NCBI GenBank assembly: GCA_002067095.1 | Contig: MVQD01000106.1 | Coordinates: 1-64,000 of the forward strand | Origin: Methanoregulaceae archaeon PtaB.Bin056 | GTDB lineage: Archaea > Halobacteriota > Methanomicrobia > Methanomicrobiales > Methanospirillaceae | Reading direction: 5' to 3' | Length of the DNA: 64,000 nucleotides | In this document: positions 17,370-27,604 of the stretch, piece by piece | Layout: every line of letters begins with the position of its first letter | How positions within the stretch are numbered: position 1 is the stretch's first letter | Notes under the pieces: model-generated | What the model was told of the DNA's origin: nothing | Seen by the model: the letters and a program-made list of their open reading frames with translations, nothing else | Database searches by the model: none | Position numbers and translations under genes: made by a program

Positions 17370-18860
17370 TTAATGCCTGAAATGGCGGATTCCCGTGAAG
17401 ATCATCGCAACTCCCAGGCGGTTTGCGGCCTCGATAACTTCCTTATCCCGGATCGAGCCGCCTGGCTGCACCAGTGCGGTGGCGCCTGCCGCGGCGGCAA
17501 CTTCGAGCGTATCAGGGAACGGCAGGAATGCGTCGGAGGCCACCGCGGACCCCGCTAGGGAAAAGCGGGACTTCTCTATCGCGATCTTTGCCGCGTCGAC
17601 ACGGCTCATCTGGCCGGCGCCGATCCCGAGGGTCCTTGTCGCATCCGCAAAGACGATGGCATTGCTCCGTGTATGGGCACAGACCCTGCAGGCAAACTTC
17701 ATCGCCCGATTCTCGGCGGGGGTAGCGTCCCGGTCGGTGACCACTTCCCAGTGTTCCTGGAACGGCGGGGTATGCTGGACAAGGATGCCGCCGTCAATAC
17801 TCCTGATTTCCCAGTCCCGGGCAGGGGCAGGGAGATTTAACAGCCGGAGGTTTTCTTTCTTCCGGAAAATGTCGAGTGCATCGTGGGTGTACCGCGGCGC
17901 AGCCACGACCTCCACGAAAGTGGCCGCGATCTCTTTTGCAAGGACCCCGTCCACGTCCCGGTTGAGTGCCACGACCGACCCGTATGCGGAGATCGGGTCA
18001 GCCTCCCTGGCATGGAGGTAGGCTTCGGCAAGCGTCTTTCCGACTGCTACCCCGCAGGGATTGTTGTGCTTGACGATCACCGCAGCAGGCTCGGAGAACT
18101 CCCGGACGAGGCCTGCTGCAGCCGACAGGTCAAGGTAGTTGTTATAGGACATCTGCCTGCCCTGGAGTGGCTCGCTCCCCGCAATTCCGGCATTGCCGTA
18201 CACGGCGCCGGACTGGTGGGGGTTCTCGCCGTACCGAAGGGTCCTCCCGTTCCGGAACTGGACGGTATAGACCTCCGGGAATCCGGTTCCGGAGCTGTAA
18301 AGGTAGTTGCTGATTGCTGCATCATAGGCGGCGGTCCGGGCAAATGCCCGCTTTGCAAGCAGGAGACGTTGTTCTGCCGAAAACCCACCTGCCCTGAGCG
18401 CATCCCTGACCAGCGGGTAGTCCGAGGGGTCCGTGACCACCGCCACGTCCCTGTGGTTCTTGGCTGCTGCCCGTATCATCGCCGGGCCGCCTATATCGAT
18501 ATACTCGACGAGATCCTCCAGCGGGAGACCCTTTTTTGCCATCTCCTCGAAAGGATAGAGGTTTGCGACAAGAAGGTCGATGGGGAGAATTCCTTCCGCC
18601 TGCATCACCCCGTCGTCAATCCCCCGCCTCCCGAGGAGGCCGCCATGGATGCGGGGATGGAGCGTCTTGACCCTCCCATTCATCATCTCGGTCGAGCCCG
18701 TGTATGACGATACCTCGGTAAAGGGGATCGAAGCCTCCTTCAGGGCGGCCCCGGTTCCCCCCGAGCTCAGGAGTGCAACGTTATGGCGGTGCAGTTCTCC
18801 CGCAAGGTCCACGATCCCCTCCTTGTTCCACACCGAGAGCAGTGCCCACTTCATAGTCAT
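17370..18860 (-). CDS. purH: Bifunctional AICAR transformylase/IMP cyclohydrolase
   Basis: At 496 residues the protein contains both halves. The N-terminal MGS-fold IMP cyclohydrolase has LLSSGGTGAALKEA and NGRVKTLHPRIHGGLLGRR. The C-terminal formyltransferase has RYGENPHQSGAVYG, VKHNNPCG and the SDAFLPFPD region. It carries out the last two steps of purine synthesis. Many archaea instead use PurP and PurO, so a fused bacterial-type PurH is informative about lineage. A second ATG two codons in (MKWALLSVWNK) is an equally good start. It is divergent from the PAPS-reductase-like gene. Confidence 0.97.
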   Translation of the reverse strand: MTMKWALLSVWNKEGIVDLAGELHRHNVALLSSGGTGAALKEASIPFTEVSSYTGSTEMMNGRVKTLHPRIHGGLLGRRGIDDGVMQAEGILPIDLLVANLYPFEEMAKKGLPLEDLVEYIDIGGPAMIRAAAKNHRDVAVVTDPSDYPLVRDALRAGGFSAEQRLLLAKRAFARTAAYDAAISNYLYSSGTGFPEVYTVQFRNGRTLRYGENPHQSGAVYGNAGIAGSEPLQGRQMSYNNYLDLSAAAGLVREFSEPAAVIVKHNNPCGVAVGKTLAEAYLHAREADPISAYGSVVALNRDVDGVLAKEIAATFVEVVAAPRYTHDALDIFRKKENLRLLNLPAPARDWEIRSIDGGILVQHTPPFQEHWEVVTDRDATPAENRAMKFACRVCAHTRSNAIVFADATRTLGIGAGQMSRVDAAKIAIEKSRFSLAGSAVASDAFLPFPDTLEVAAAAGATALVQPGGSIRDKEVIEAANRLGVAMIFTGIRHFRH

Positions 18861-18981
18861 CTATGTGAGATCATGGGATATGAGCGTGATGCCGGCTCTC
18901 GTGCAGAAGGAGATGCTGGCGACCATGTCCCTGTCCTGCTGGTCAATCATTATCGCTTCGGGCAGGGTACCTATCTGCAGG

Positions 18982-20325
18982 ATGAGAGAACCCCCCGTAA
19001 AAAAGGTCCTTTACTGGTGCACCCGGTGCAACATCCCGCTGCTGGGCAGGATATGCGGGTGCGGCGCGGAAGGCTGTGCCATCCCGCTTCTTCGCCCCTA
19101 CGATGCCCGACCCGCGCTCAGGGCGGATCGCGACCTTTTGGTCAGGCTCTTGCGCGAGCGTCATGGGACCGGAAGGCTCCCTAGGGTCATCGTGCTCAAC
19201 AAGACCGGCGGGATGGATAGGAAGGACCTGGTGATTGCGAACGGAGGGAGGTTCGGGTGGCTCTCGTACGACCCGGTGTCAAAGAAATACGGGCTGGAAC
19301 TGACGTTCGAGTCGCTCCCGTTCGTGATGCCCACGGCAACAAGGAACGTACTCGAGCTTGGGGAGCTGCAGGGGGCCTGCAGAGATGTGGGCGAGGGGAG
19401 GCGGATAGGCGGCAAGCGATATCCTGCAGGGAGGAAAGTGCCGGACGGGGGGGTGATCCTCAGGTGGAACGGGAATGGTGGTGTTGGGATGGCCGCCGGG
19501 GGAATGGTGAAGGTAAAGGAAGTGGGCCGCGTCAATTCAGTGGAATACCCAGACCCTGACTGGGACACTGTAATAACACGTAACAGGCAGCATCTCAAGA
19601 ACCTCGAGCGGAACGCAATCCGCTTCATCAGGCAGCAGGCAGAAGGCCACCGGTGCGTAAACATCTCGTTCTCTGGGGGAAAGGACAGCACCGCAACGCT
19701 CGAGCTTGCGCGCAGGGCAGGGTACGGGGAGGCATTCTTTGTCGATACCGGGATGGAATTTCCCGAGACCGTTGAGTTCGTAAAAAGCCTCGGTATCAGG
19801 ACGATCCTACGGGGGAGGAACTTCTGGCGTGAGGCAGAACGGCGCGGCCCCCCGAGGAAGGACGACCGGTGGTGCTGCGAAGTGCTGAAACTGGCCCCGG
19901 TCAAAGAGTGGCTTTTAGGAAAGGGCGAATGCATCACGATCCAGGGAAACCGATGGTACGAATCGTTCGCCCGTGCAGGGCTTCCCGCCACCGCGAGAAA
20001 TCCATTCAACCCGTCGCAGATCAATATCTCGCCTATCAGGAACTGGAGGGCGCTCGAAGTCTTTCTCTACATATGGTGGCGAAACCTCCCCTGCAACCCC
20101 CTGTACGAGGAGGGGCTTGAGCGAGTCGGGTGCTGGATGTGCCCTGCAATGCTCGAGAGCGAGTTCTGCCATGTGCGAACTGTTCACCCTGACCTTCACC
20201 GGGCATGGTTGAAATTCCTCGGGGAATGGGGCCAGAGAAACGGCATTGACAGGGAGGCCATTTCCACCGGCGCGTGGCGGTGGAAGCACCTGCCCCCCAA
20301 GATGCGCGGGCGGGAAAGGGACTGA
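18982..20325 (+). CDS. PAPS-reductase-family protein with N-terminal zinc ribbon
   Basis: The 447-residue protein starts MREPPVKKVLYWCTRCNIPLLG. A short Cys cluster (C13, C16, C25, C27) forms a probable zinc ribbon. A middle region of about 60-200 follows, with a PUA-like look (VIVLNKTGGMDRKDLVIANGG). The adenine nucleotide alpha hydrolase domain carries the P-loop FSGGKDST near residue 232. Further cysteines (WCCEV; CWMC...C) could bind an iron-sulfur cluster. Methanogens lacking assimilatory sulfate reduction carry such homologues; the role may be in sulfur transfer or tRNA modification rather than PAPS reduction. The frame is open far upstream, opposite purH, but conservation begins here. 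Confidence 0.85.
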   Translation: MREPPVKKVLYWCTRCNIPLLGRICGCGAEGCAIPLLRPYDARPALRADRDLLVRLLRERHGTGRLPRVIVLNKTGGMDRKDLVIANGGRFGWLSYDPVSKKYGLELTFESLPFVMPTATRNVLELGELQGACRDVGEGRRIGGKRYPAGRKVPDGGVILRWNGNGGVGMAAGGMVKVKEVGRVNSVEYPDPDWDTVITRNRQHLKNLERNAIRFIRQQAEGHRCVNISFSGGKDSTATLELARRAGYGEAFFVDTGMEFPETVEFVKSLGIRTILRGRNFWREAERRGPPRKDDRWCCEVLKLAPVKEWLLGKGECITIQGNRWYESFARAGLPATARNPFNPSQINISPIRNWRALEVFLYIWWRNLPCNPLYEEGLERVGCWMCPAMLESEFCHVRTVHPDLHRAWLKFLGEWGQRNGIDREAISTGAWRWKHLPPKMRGRERD

Positions 20326-20428
20326 ACCTCTCTCATTCCAGAACCCGGAAAGAACAAACCCGATCTCATACCGTTTTTGATCGTATCACACTGGTAACAG
20401 GCTTGCACGGAGTAAAAAGATAAGTAAC

Positions 20429-20436
20429 TTTATATA
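20429..20436 (+). promoter_or_regulatory. TATA box of the grpE-dnaK-dnaJ operon
   Basis: TTTATATA sits about 33-40 bases before the grpE ATG at 20469, within an AT-rich 140-base gap. It would place transcription initiation near 20458-20462 and drive all three chaperone genes. Confidence 0.7.
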
Positions 20437-20468
20437 GAACTACAATGCAATAGATAAATGATATTGGT

Positions 20469-20996
20469 ATGGCTGAATCCCAAGAGGAGGAAAATTTTGA
20501 CTCTGATGCAAAAAAAGAGCAAGAATCTGGTGTTAATCTTGTCGAGCCTCCTTCCGGCCTGGAGGAGTTGCAGAAGAAATACGATGAGCTGAATGACAGG
20601 TTCATCCGCCTTGCAGCCGACTTTGAAAACTACAGGAAGAGGGTTGGCAGGGACATTGATACCAGGGTGAAATATGCCATCGAGGAGTTCGCCGTTGATC
20701 TCCTGGGAGTGGTAGATAATTTCAGCCGGGCACTCTCAGCAAACCCCGAGTCGGCACGCGAAGGCCTGGAGCAGATCCACAAGCAGTTCCAGGCAGTGCT
20801 TGAGCGCCACGGCATCGTGCCCATCGAGGCAAAAGGCAGGAAATTCGATCCAAATGAGCACGAGGCCATCGCCTGTGTGCAATCAGAGGATGAAGAGGGA
20901 ACAGTGATCGACGAGGTCTGCTGCGGGTTCCGCATGCATGACAAAGTCATAAGGTATGCGAAAGTGACAGTGTCGAAAGGAAAGGAGAGTGAGTGA
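20469..20996 (+). CDS. grpE: Nucleotide exchange factor GrpE
   Basis: The 175-residue protein has an acidic disordered N-terminus (AESQEEENFDSDAKKEQE), a long dimerising coiled coil (about 35-80: LEELQKKYDELNDRFIRLAADFENYRKR) and the C-terminal beta domain with GRKFDPNEHEAIACVQ and EVCCGFRMHDKVIRYAKVTVSKG. It releases ADP from DnaK. It is the first gene of the operon; dnaK follows after 3 bases. Confidence 0.97.
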   Translation: MAESQEEENFDSDAKKEQESGVNLVEPPSGLEELQKKYDELNDRFIRLAADFENYRKRVGRDIDTRVKYAIEEFAVDLLGVVDNFSRALSANPESAREGLEQIHKQFQAVLERHGIVPIEAKGRKFDPNEHEAIACVQSEDEEGTVIDEVCCGFRMHDKVIRYAKVTVSKGKESE

Positions 20997-20999
20997 ATA

Positions 21000-22853
21000 A
21001 TGGCAAAAGAAAAGATACTGGGAATAGATCTGGGGACTACGTTCTCGTGCATGGCAGTCATGGAAGCCGGCAAGCCAATCGTAATCCCCAATGCAGAAGG
21101 GCAGCGCACCACGCCTTCGGTAGTAGCGTTCACGAAGGACGGCGAGCGCCTGGTGGGGAGCCTCGCCAAGAGGCAGGCGGTTACCAATCCCACCCGGACC
21201 ATCCAGTCCATCAAGAGGAAGATGGGCTCTTCAGAGAAGGTAAAGATCGACGATAAGAGTTACACTCCCCAGGAGATATCAGCCATGATCCTTCAGAAGC
21301 TGAAGACCGATGCAGAGGCGTACCTTGGGGAGAAGATCACGAAGGCAGTGATAACGGTCCCCGCTTACTTCAACGACGCCCAGCGTCAGGCCACCAAGGA
21401 CGCCGGGCGCATCGCGGGCCTCGACGTGCTGCGGATCATCAACGAGCCCACTGCGAGCGCGCTTGCGTACGGGATCGACAAGGAGCAGGACGTCACTGTG
21501 CTTGTCTACGACCTGGGAGGCGGGACATTCGATGTCTCCATCCTCACGCTCGGAGATGGTGTATTCGAGGTGAAGGCGACTTCGGGGAACAACCACCTCG
21601 GCGGGGACGACTTTGACAACAGGATCGTGGACTACCTGGTAGAGGAGTTCCAGAAGAAGGAGGGTATCAACCTCCGCACGGACCCCATCGCGATGCAGCG
21701 ACTGAGAGATGCCGCCGAGAATGCAAAGATCGAGCTCTCCCAGAAGATGAAGACGAACATCAACCTGCCATACATCACCACCGGTCCTACCGGGCCAAAG
21801 TTCCTGGATATCGATCTCTCCAGGGCAAAGCTCGAGCAGCTGATCGGCGACCTCGTGGAGTCGACCGTGGGGCCGGTAAAGCAGGCGCTCAACGATGCAA
21901 AGCTCACTCCCGACCAGATAGACCACGTCCTCCTCGTGGGAGGGTCAACACGGGTTCCGCTCGTGCAGGAGACTGTCAGGAAAATACTCGGCAAAGAGCC
22001 TGACAAGGGAATCAATCCCGATGAGTGTGTCGGCCTTGGTGCAGCCATCCAGGGGGCTGTCCTCTCGGGGGAGACCAAGGACATCGTCCTTCTCGATGTC
22101 ACACCCCTCACGCTCGGGATAGAGACACTCGGGGGGATCGCGACGAAACTGATCGAGAGAAATACCACCATCCCTACCCGCAAGAGCCAGATATTCTCAA
22201 CCGCTGCGGATGGCCAGACAAGCGTGGAGATCCACGTGGTCCAGGGGGAGAGGGCGCTTGCGAAGGACAACTTCACCCTTGGGAAGTTCCAGCTGACCGG
22301 CATCCCCCCGGCCCCGAGGGGTATCCCGCAGATAGAGGTGACATTCGACATCGATGCCAACGGCATCATCCATGTGTCGGCAAAGGACCTTGGGACCGGC
22401 AACGAGCAGGCCATCACCATCAAGGGAGACAGGAAGCTCTCCGAGGAGGAGATCAAGAGGATGGTGGACGAGGCGAAGAAGTTCGAGGCCGAGGACTCCA
22501 AGAAGAAGGAAGAGATAGAGCTGCGCAACCTTGCCGACACCGCTATCTTCTCTGCCGAAAAGATGCTGAAGGAGCATGGGGATACCATCGAGCCTGCCGA
22601 CCGGGAGAAAGTGGAGTCAGGTGTCGCAGATCTCAGGAAGGCGCTCGAGGCTGACAAGAGCGACGATATCCGGGCAAAGATGGAGACGCTTACCGAGGCG
22701 GTCTACGCCATCACCACAAAGATTTACCAGAAAGCACAGGCCGAGAAACAGGCACAGCAGGCGGCAGGTGCCGCGGGAGGGGGAGCGGGCGGTTCTCCGG
22801 GCGCAGGCGATGAGAACGTCGTCGATGCCGATTTCAAGGTTAAAGACGAGTGA
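21000..22853 (+). CDS. dnaK: Chaperone DnaK (Hsp70)
   Basis: The 617-residue protein carries the full Hsp70 signature set: [14 protein letters not shown] at the N-terminus, [14 protein letters not shown], and [13 protein letters not shown]. The interdomain linker and substrate-binding domain begin at [20 protein letters not shown], and the lid ends in [11 protein letters not shown]. It lacks the extra loop region (about 24 residues) in the ATPase domain seen in Gram-negative DnaK, as expected for Gram-positive/archaeal-type DnaK. It works with GrpE and DnaJ encoded on either side. Archaeal dnaK genes were acquired from bacteria, which is established for the family. Confidence 0.98.
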   Translation: MAKEKILGIDLGTTFSCMAVMEAGKPIVIPNAEGQRTTPSVVAFTKDGERLVGSLAKRQAVTNPTRTIQSIKRKMGSSEKVKIDDKSYTPQEISAMILQKLKTDAEAYLGEKITKAVITVPAYFNDAQRQATKDAGRIAGLDVLRIINEPTASALAYGIDKEQDVTVLVYDLGGGTFDVSILTLGDGVFEVKATSGNNHLGGDDFDNRIVDYLVEEFQKKEGINLRTDPIAMQRLRDAAENAKIELSQKMKTNINLPYITTGPTGPKFLDIDLSRAKLEQLIGDLVESTVGPVKQALNDAKLTPDQIDHVLLVGGSTRVPLVQETVRKILGKEPDKGINPDECVGLGAAIQGAVLSGETKDIVLLDVTPLTLGIETLGGIATKLIERNTTIPTRKSQIFSTAADGQTSVEIHVVQGERALAKDNFTLGKFQLTGIPPAPRGIPQIEVTFDIDANGIIHVSAKDLGTGNEQAITIKGDRKLSEEEIKRMVDEAKKFEAEDSKKKEEIELRNLADTAIFSAEKMLKEHGDTIEPADREKVESGVADLRKALEADKSDDIRAKMETLTEAVYAITTKIYQKAQAEKQAQQAAGAAGGGAGGSPGAGDENVVDADFKVKDE

Positions 22854-22858
22854 GCCCG

Positions 22859-23989
22859 ATGGACGCGGGTGATTACTACGAGATCCTGGGCGTTCCCAGG
22901 AACGCGGAGGAGAAGGAGATAAAGAAGGCGTACCGCAACCTGGCCCGGAAGTATCACCCCGATGTCTGCAAGGAGCCTGGCGCAGAGGAGAAGTTCAAAA
23001 AGATCAACGAGGCGTACAGCGTGCTCTCCGACTCCCAGAAACGTGCGCAGTACGATCACATGGGCCACGAAACGTATACCAGCGCCTCGAAGGGTTCATA
23101 CAGCGGTACGGGAGGATTCCACGGCGGAGGCTTCAGCGCAGATTTCAGTGGATTCGGGGACATATTCGATTTTTTCGGGGGAGGCTTCTCGGGTTCGCGG
23201 CAGGCAGGGCCGCAGTCTGGCTCTGACCTCCTGATGAAGATGCAGATCACCCTCGAAGAGGCGGTCTTTGGGGCTGACCGTGAGATCGAGGTGAACCATA
23301 CCGAGGCGTGCAGCCACTGCAACGGGACCGGGAGCGAGAGCAAGAAACTTGTGAAGTGCCCGAGGTGCGGCGGTTCCGGCCAGATGAGGCAGATGAGCCA
23401 GACAATATTCGGGCAGTTCGTCCGGATGAGCACCTGCACCGAGTGCCGGGGCCGGGGACGGATCCCCGAGAAACGGTGCACCGAATGCCGTGGAACCGGG
23501 CATACCCAGGTGCACCGCAAGGTCACGGTTCACATCCCGGCAGGCATCGACAGCGGAATGCGCCTCCGGATGGAGGGGTACGGGGAAGCCGGGGATTACG
23601 GTGCACCAAACGGCGATCTCTTCATCGAGGTGTATGTCAGGCCGCACGAACGGTTCAGGCGGTCCGGCGACAACCTGGAGACTGACGTGGAGATAAGCCC
23701 TGCCCAGGCCGTGGTTGGATCAGTGGTCGACGTGGAGACGATCGAGAAGCGGGCCGTGGAACTGACCATCCCTGCGGGTATCCAGCACAACACTGCGCTG
23801 AAGATCCCGGGAGAAGGAGTCAGGCGCAGGGGGAAGCCCGGCGACCTCCTTGTCAGGGTCAGGGTGGTGATCCCAAGGCAGCCGAAGGCCGAGGTGCGCA
23901 GCCTTTACGAGAAGATCATGGAACTCGAAGGGCACCGGATGGCGGATTCGAAGAAGGGCTTCTTCTCGGGATTCATGGGAAAGAAATGA
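22859..23989 (+). CDS. dnaJ: Chaperone DnaJ (Hsp40)
   Basis: The 376-residue protein is a complete type I DnaJ. The J domain has the HPD tripeptide (KYHPDVCKE). A Gly/Phe-rich segment follows (about 78-125, [19 protein letters not shown]). Four zinc-finger repeats [24 protein letters not shown] and CTECRGTG come next, then the C-terminal substrate-binding domains. It stimulates DnaK ATPase and delivers clients. The ATG at 22859 ([10 protein letters not shown]) lies 5 bases after the dnaK stop; an in-frame GTG at 22850 inside dnaK is less likely. Confidence 0.97.
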   Translation: MDAGDYYEILGVPRNAEEKEIKKAYRNLARKYHPDVCKEPGAEEKFKKINEAYSVLSDSQKRAQYDHMGHETYTSASKGSYSGTGGFHGGGFSADFSGFGDIFDFFGGGFSGSRQAGPQSGSDLLMKMQITLEEAVFGADREIEVNHTEACSHCNGTGSESKKLVKCPRCGGSGQMRQMSQTIFGQFVRMSTCTECRGRGRIPEKRCTECRGTGHTQVHRKVTVHIPAGIDSGMRLRMEGYGEAGDYGAPNGDLFIEVYVRPHERFRRSGDNLETDVEISPAQAVVGSVVDVETIEKRAVELTIPAGIQHNTALKIPGEGVRRRGKPGDLLVRVRVVIPRQPKAEVRSLYEKIMELEGHRMADSKKGFFSGFMGKK

Positions 23990-24119
23990 ACAATCCCTCC
24001 GGTTTTTCCAGGCTCCGGTTATCCTCCCCTTATACAATTTCCTGAAAGGAGACCGGGGCTTTTACACCTGAGCGGCTTTACCATCCGGTTTTTTGTTTCC
24101 GGCCGTCCAACCATTGGGC

Positions 24120-25085
24120 GTGCACCTCCTCGTGGAGCTTGCCGGGGACCACCCGCACCTGCCATTTGCCGAGCTTGACCTCCTGGGGACGCTCATTGAG
24201 AGAGGTACCCAGGTAGCCGTGATCGACTGCAAGCGGAAGGAAGAGATACCGCGGCTGGCACTGGCCCATTCGGCAATGGAATTCCTGGGTTCATGCCCCG
24301 CCCGGAAGGAGGCATTCGAACGCATGCTGAAGGATCTCTCGCTCACGAGCCCCCGACCGTTTGCAGGGAGGGCAAAGAAGGTCCACGGAAACACAATGGA
24401 TGCGTCCGAGGGGGAACTCGAGAGGCTTATCGGGGCGCTCGTGCAGGGGAAAGTGGACCTGCAGGACCCGCAGGACGAATTCCGGGTAATCGTATCAGGG
24501 TCCAGGTGCTACCTTGGCCGCGTCCTGTGGAGGAGCGACCCGCAACGGTTCGCATGCCGGCGTCCCGGCGACAGGCCGTTCTTTCACCCCGGCGTCATGA
24601 TGCCCCGGATGGTACGCGCATTGCTGAACATCTCGTGCGTGAGGAGGAACGAAACGCTCCTTGACCCCTTCTGTGGCACCGGGGGGATGATCATGGAGGC
24701 GCTGCTACTCGGGATATCCGGTGTCGGAAGCGATATTGACCCTGAAATGACCCGGGGAAGCAGGATGAATGCACGGGATGGGGTGTTCCTCATTGCCGAC
24801 GGGAGGAGACTGCCATTCCATGACAGATCGTTCGATGCGGTGGTCACCGATCTCCCTTACGGGCAATCCGTCTCCATCAGGGCACGCAGCCTTGACTCGC
24901 TCTACCGCGATGCACTGGGGGAGATCACGCGCGTGCTCAGGCCCGGCCGCAGGGCAGTCCTCGTCACCCACCGGGACGTCCGGTCACTTGCAGCCACGTA
25001 CATGAGGGTGGAGGGCTGCTACTCCCAGCGTGTTCACAAGAGTCTCACCAGGCACATCCTTGTACTTGCCAGGGACGTGAATTGA
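24120..25085 (+). CDS. tRNA (guanine10-N2)-methyltransferase, archaeal Trm11-like
   Basis: The 321-residue protein starts at GTG 24120 (VHLLVELAGDHPHLPFAELDLL), the usual N-terminus of archaeal Trm-G10 proteins. The N-terminal half is a THUMP-type RNA-binding module (YLGRVLWRSDPQRFACRRPGDRPFFHPG). The C-terminal half is a SAM-dependent methyltransferase with DPFCGTGGMIMEALLLG and the catalytic TDLPYGQS motif, where most relatives have DPPY. It should methylate G10 of tRNAs in the cytoplasm. A TTG start 27 bases upstream is possible. Downstream, and separate, is the PP2C gene. Confidence 0.88.
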   Translation: MHLLVELAGDHPHLPFAELDLLGTLIERGTQVAVIDCKRKEEIPRLALAHSAMEFLGSCPARKEAFERMLKDLSLTSPRPFAGRAKKVHGNTMDASEGELERLIGALVQGKVDLQDPQDEFRVIVSGSRCYLGRVLWRSDPQRFACRRPGDRPFFHPGVMMPRMVRALLNISCVRRNETLLDPFCGTGGMIMEALLLGISGVGSDIDPEMTRGSRMNARDGVFLIADGRRLPFHDRSFDAVVTDLPYGQSVSIRARSLDSLYRDALGEITRVLRPGRRAVLVTHRDVRSLAATYMRVEGCYSQRVHKSLTRHILVLARDVN

Positions 25086-25155
25086 GGATGAAACCGGGAG
25101 GTTCACACCATTCAAATGCAATGAACGCGGAAAAAATGATGGAGTACTTTCCGGC

Positions 25156-25935
25156 ATGCATGGCGGAATGAAAGACGAGCGGGGGGAATGTGCGGGTGAG
25201 ATATGGGCATGCTCATATACCGACAAGGGAGTCCGCGACCTGAACGAGGACTCCTGTGGTGCATTCACCATCCCATACCCTGGGGGGAGACTCTTTTTGC
25301 TTGCCGTCGCGGACGGGCTGGGGGGCCACCCGGCCGGCGAGGTGGCAAGCGGCCTGGCAATCAGTGCCCTGCGGAGCGCTGTCTCATTGGCGGTGGAGCC
25401 ACTCTCCGTTATGGATCCTGTCTCCCTTCGGAAGGTCCTCGCATCCGGCTTTTCGCATGCCAACCGCGAGGTGATACGACATGCAGAAACCTCCCCCGGC
25501 TGTGCCGGTATGGGGACCACGATGGTAGCCGCCATCATGAACCAAGAGGGGGAAGGAGTCGTGGGGAACGTGGGGGACAGCCGGGCCTACCTCGTGGGGG
25601 ATGGGATAAGGAGGATCACAAAGGATCACTCGAGAGTGCAGGAGATGGTGGACCAGGGGCTCATATCATGGGAGGAGGCCGGGAGCCACCCCCTGCGCCA
25701 TATCGTGACCAGGATACTGGGAAGGCCAAAAGACACTCCTGATCTCTGTCCATTCCATCTCGGGGGTGATCTCCTCGTCCTCTGTTCGGACGGCCTTCTC
25801 GATGGTATCAGCGAGCAGGAGCTGCACTCGATTGCCCTGCGTCACCCCCTCCCTCACGTCTGCCGAATCCTCGTTGAGAACGCAAGAGGGCGGAGCCGCG
25901 ACAACATCACGGTGGTGGCGGCAGGCAGAAGATAA
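25156..25935 (+). CDS. PP2C-family protein serine/threonine phosphatase
   Basis: The 259-residue protein has the PPM metal-binding motifs in order: NEDSCGAF (RDLNED), ADGLGGHPAGEVAS, the MGTTMVAAIM strand, VGNVGDSRAYL, LCSDGLLDGI and the final RDNITVVAA. It is a soluble, Mn/Mg-dependent Ser/Thr phosphatase of the bacterial Stp1 type. No Hanks-type kinase or FHA protein is adjacent, so the target is unknown. A second Met four codons in is an alternative start. Confidence 0.94.
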   Translation: MHGGMKDERGECAGEIWACSYTDKGVRDLNEDSCGAFTIPYPGGRLFLLAVADGLGGHPAGEVASGLAISALRSAVSLAVEPLSVMDPVSLRKVLASGFSHANREVIRHAETSPGCAGMGTTMVAAIMNQEGEGVVGNVGDSRAYLVGDGIRRITKDHSRVQEMVDQGLISWEEAGSHPLRHIVTRILGRPKDTPDLCPFHLGGDLLVLCSDGLLDGISEQELHSIALRHPLPHVCRILVENARGRSRDNITVVAAGRR

Positions 25936-25983
25936 TCGAGAAGCTTCAAACCCCTTTTTTATGCAGGAAAAAGGAAAAAAGGG

Positions 25984-26700
25984 TTATTTTTTGGAGCCTG
26001 GGGCCGCGGTCACGACCTGGACGGCCTTCACTAAGCCTGGGAGCATCTCGGCAGGGAACCCCATCACCATCTCGCCATCTTCGATCCCTGAGAACTTGCG
26101 GGAGCCGTCGCAACCGAGTGAATAGTTGGCCCTGCCGGTGAGATAGGTCTGGGCGCAGGCATCTGCGCAAACCGACTGGATACCTGAAAATTCCGACGTG
26201 ATCCTGCCGCCCAGCGAAAAGAGCGTGGCCTGCGCCAGTTTCAGCATCACCCGTGCCGGTGCGATAATGACAATGATGTGGGGGCAGAACTCTGTCTTTT
26301 CGAGTGGCGCGTACAGTGTGGCGAATGTAGTCCCCGACTCCACGTGGGGAATACGGTCGATCGTCCTCTTGCAGGCGGCGTAACTCTCGAATTTACCGAG
26401 CTTGTAATAGAACTGGCCTGACTTCAGGGTCTCTGTTATGGGCCGTAGACCAAGGGCCCATGAGCCGCCCATGCATTCGTGGTTCTCGACGGTGGCGTAG
26501 AAGACTTTCCCTTCTCTTCGCGCAATGTTTACCATCTGGCAGTGCCGGATCGTCCTGTCAAGGTGCTCCATCCCATCAGGGATATCTTCTTTCCCGAGTG
26601 CCAGCCGTATCGCGACTGGAGAGAACGAGAGGTCAAGGGCTTTTTTCAGGGCCGCTGATGCCTCCTTGTAATCCATCTGTTTCATCATGGTCTCTTCCAT
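25984..26700 (-). CDS. DUF169 family protein
   Basis: The protein has about 238 residues and starts MEETMMKQMDYKEASAALKKALDL. The conserved SFSPVAIRL near residue 30 and the Cys-containing segments HCQMVNIARREGKVFYATVENHECMGG and SVCADACAQTYLTG identify DUF169, a family common in methanogens and other anaerobes. The conserved cysteines could bind a metal or FeS cluster; function is not established. ATG 26700 is preferred (AAGGATGTGAT just upstream); an in-frame ATG at 26727 adds nine residues. It is downstream of nadK on the same strand, 80 bases away. Confidence 0.85.
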   Translation of the reverse strand: MEETMMKQMDYKEASAALKKALDLSFSPVAIRLALGKEDIPDGMEHLDRTIRHCQMVNIARREGKVFYATVENHECMGGSWALGLRPITETLKSGQFYYKLGKFESYAACKRTIDRIPHVESGTTFATLYAPLEKTEFCPHIIVIIAPARVMLKLAQATLFSLGGRITSEFSGIQSVCADACAQTYLTGRANYSLGCDGSRKFSGIEDGEMVMGFPAEMLPGLVKAVQVVTAAPGSKK

Positions 26701-26781
26701 GCACACATCACATCCTTCTGATTTCAAATGGAATGCTCGGGTTCATCAGAGATAAAACTGCCTCAATGAGCATAAAATGCG

Positions 26782-27594
26782 CTAAAGGCGGCGTAACTTG
26801 TGATCGACTTTCCTGAAGAAGTTTTTCCGGGCATCGACAAAGAGCGCGGGCCTTGCTGCCCTCGTCACCATGATGCTCCCTTCAGTCCCAAGCTCTATTG
26901 ACTTCTGCCCGTCGATCACGAGTGTTGCGGGCTTTGCGCTCTCGAGGCGCACCTCCAGGCTCCGCTCATTGCTTATCAGGTGGGGGCGTGACGAGAGCAT
27001 GTAGGGCGCGAGTGGGACAAGAAGGAATCCCTCGATGCGGGGGTCCACGATGGGCCCTCCTGCACTCATGGCATAGGCGGTCGAACCGGTGGGGGTACTG
27101 ATCAGCAACCCGTCAGCCCTGAATCGCTCCGCTGCAATCCCGTCGACCACCACCACGAAACGGAGCATCTTGGCTGGCCGGCCGGTCACGATCAGGGCTT
27201 CGTTTAACGCCTGCCCGAGTACTTCCCCGTCCTTGGAGAGCGAGATACGCATGCGGGGTTCGATGGCAAACCCCGGTCGCAGCGACCTGATAAATTCCCT
27301 TGCCTCGCCAGGTTCAATGTCTGCCAGGAAGCCCACCTCTCCCCAGTTGATGCCGAGGACCGGGACCTGCTTTTCCATCTTCTGCACGGTGTGAAGGATG
27401 GTCCCGTCCCCTCCCACCACCACCGCAAGATCGGACGGGGTGTCCCACGACCAGAGCCCAGGCATCCCGAGCGCCTTAGCGGTTGCGGGCTCGTACGAGA
27501 CCTGGTGCCCGTCCTGTCCGAGCGCTTCCCCGAGGTCTTTGCTGAATGAAAGAGCCTTTGCGTCGTCTATCCGTGACACCAGCACGATCTTCAA
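26782..27594 (-). CDS. nadK: NAD kinase
   Basis: The 270-residue protein has the family signature [16 protein letters not shown] near residue 58, [13 protein letters not shown], the NE motif ([10 protein letters not shown]) and the substrate-binding [19 protein letters not shown]. It phosphorylates NAD to NADP using ATP or polyphosphate. It starts 10 bases after the stop of the inositol monophosphatase family gene; this pairing is repeatedly seen in archaea and the two proteins are sometimes fused. Confidence 0.96.
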   Translation of the reverse strand: MKIVLVSRIDDAKALSFSKDLGEALGQDGHQVSYEPATAKALGMPGLWSWDTPSDLAVVVGGDGTILHTVQKMEKQVPVLGINWGEVGFLADIEPGEAREFIRSLRPGFAIEPRMRISLSKDGEVLGQALNEALIVTGRPAKMLRFVVVVDGIAAERFRADGLLISTPTGSTAYAMSAGGPIVDPRIEGFLLVPLAPYMLSSRPHLISNERSLEVRLESAKPATLVIDGQKSIELGTEGSIMVTRAARPALFVDARKNFFRKVDHKLRRL

Positions 27595-27604
27595 TGTCTG
27601 CCTC

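Noticed and set aside
20996-21000. Short grpE-dnaK junction considered as a frameshift or fused gene
   Set aside because: Both reading frames are complete with normal N- and C-termini; the three-base gap is typical operon spacing.
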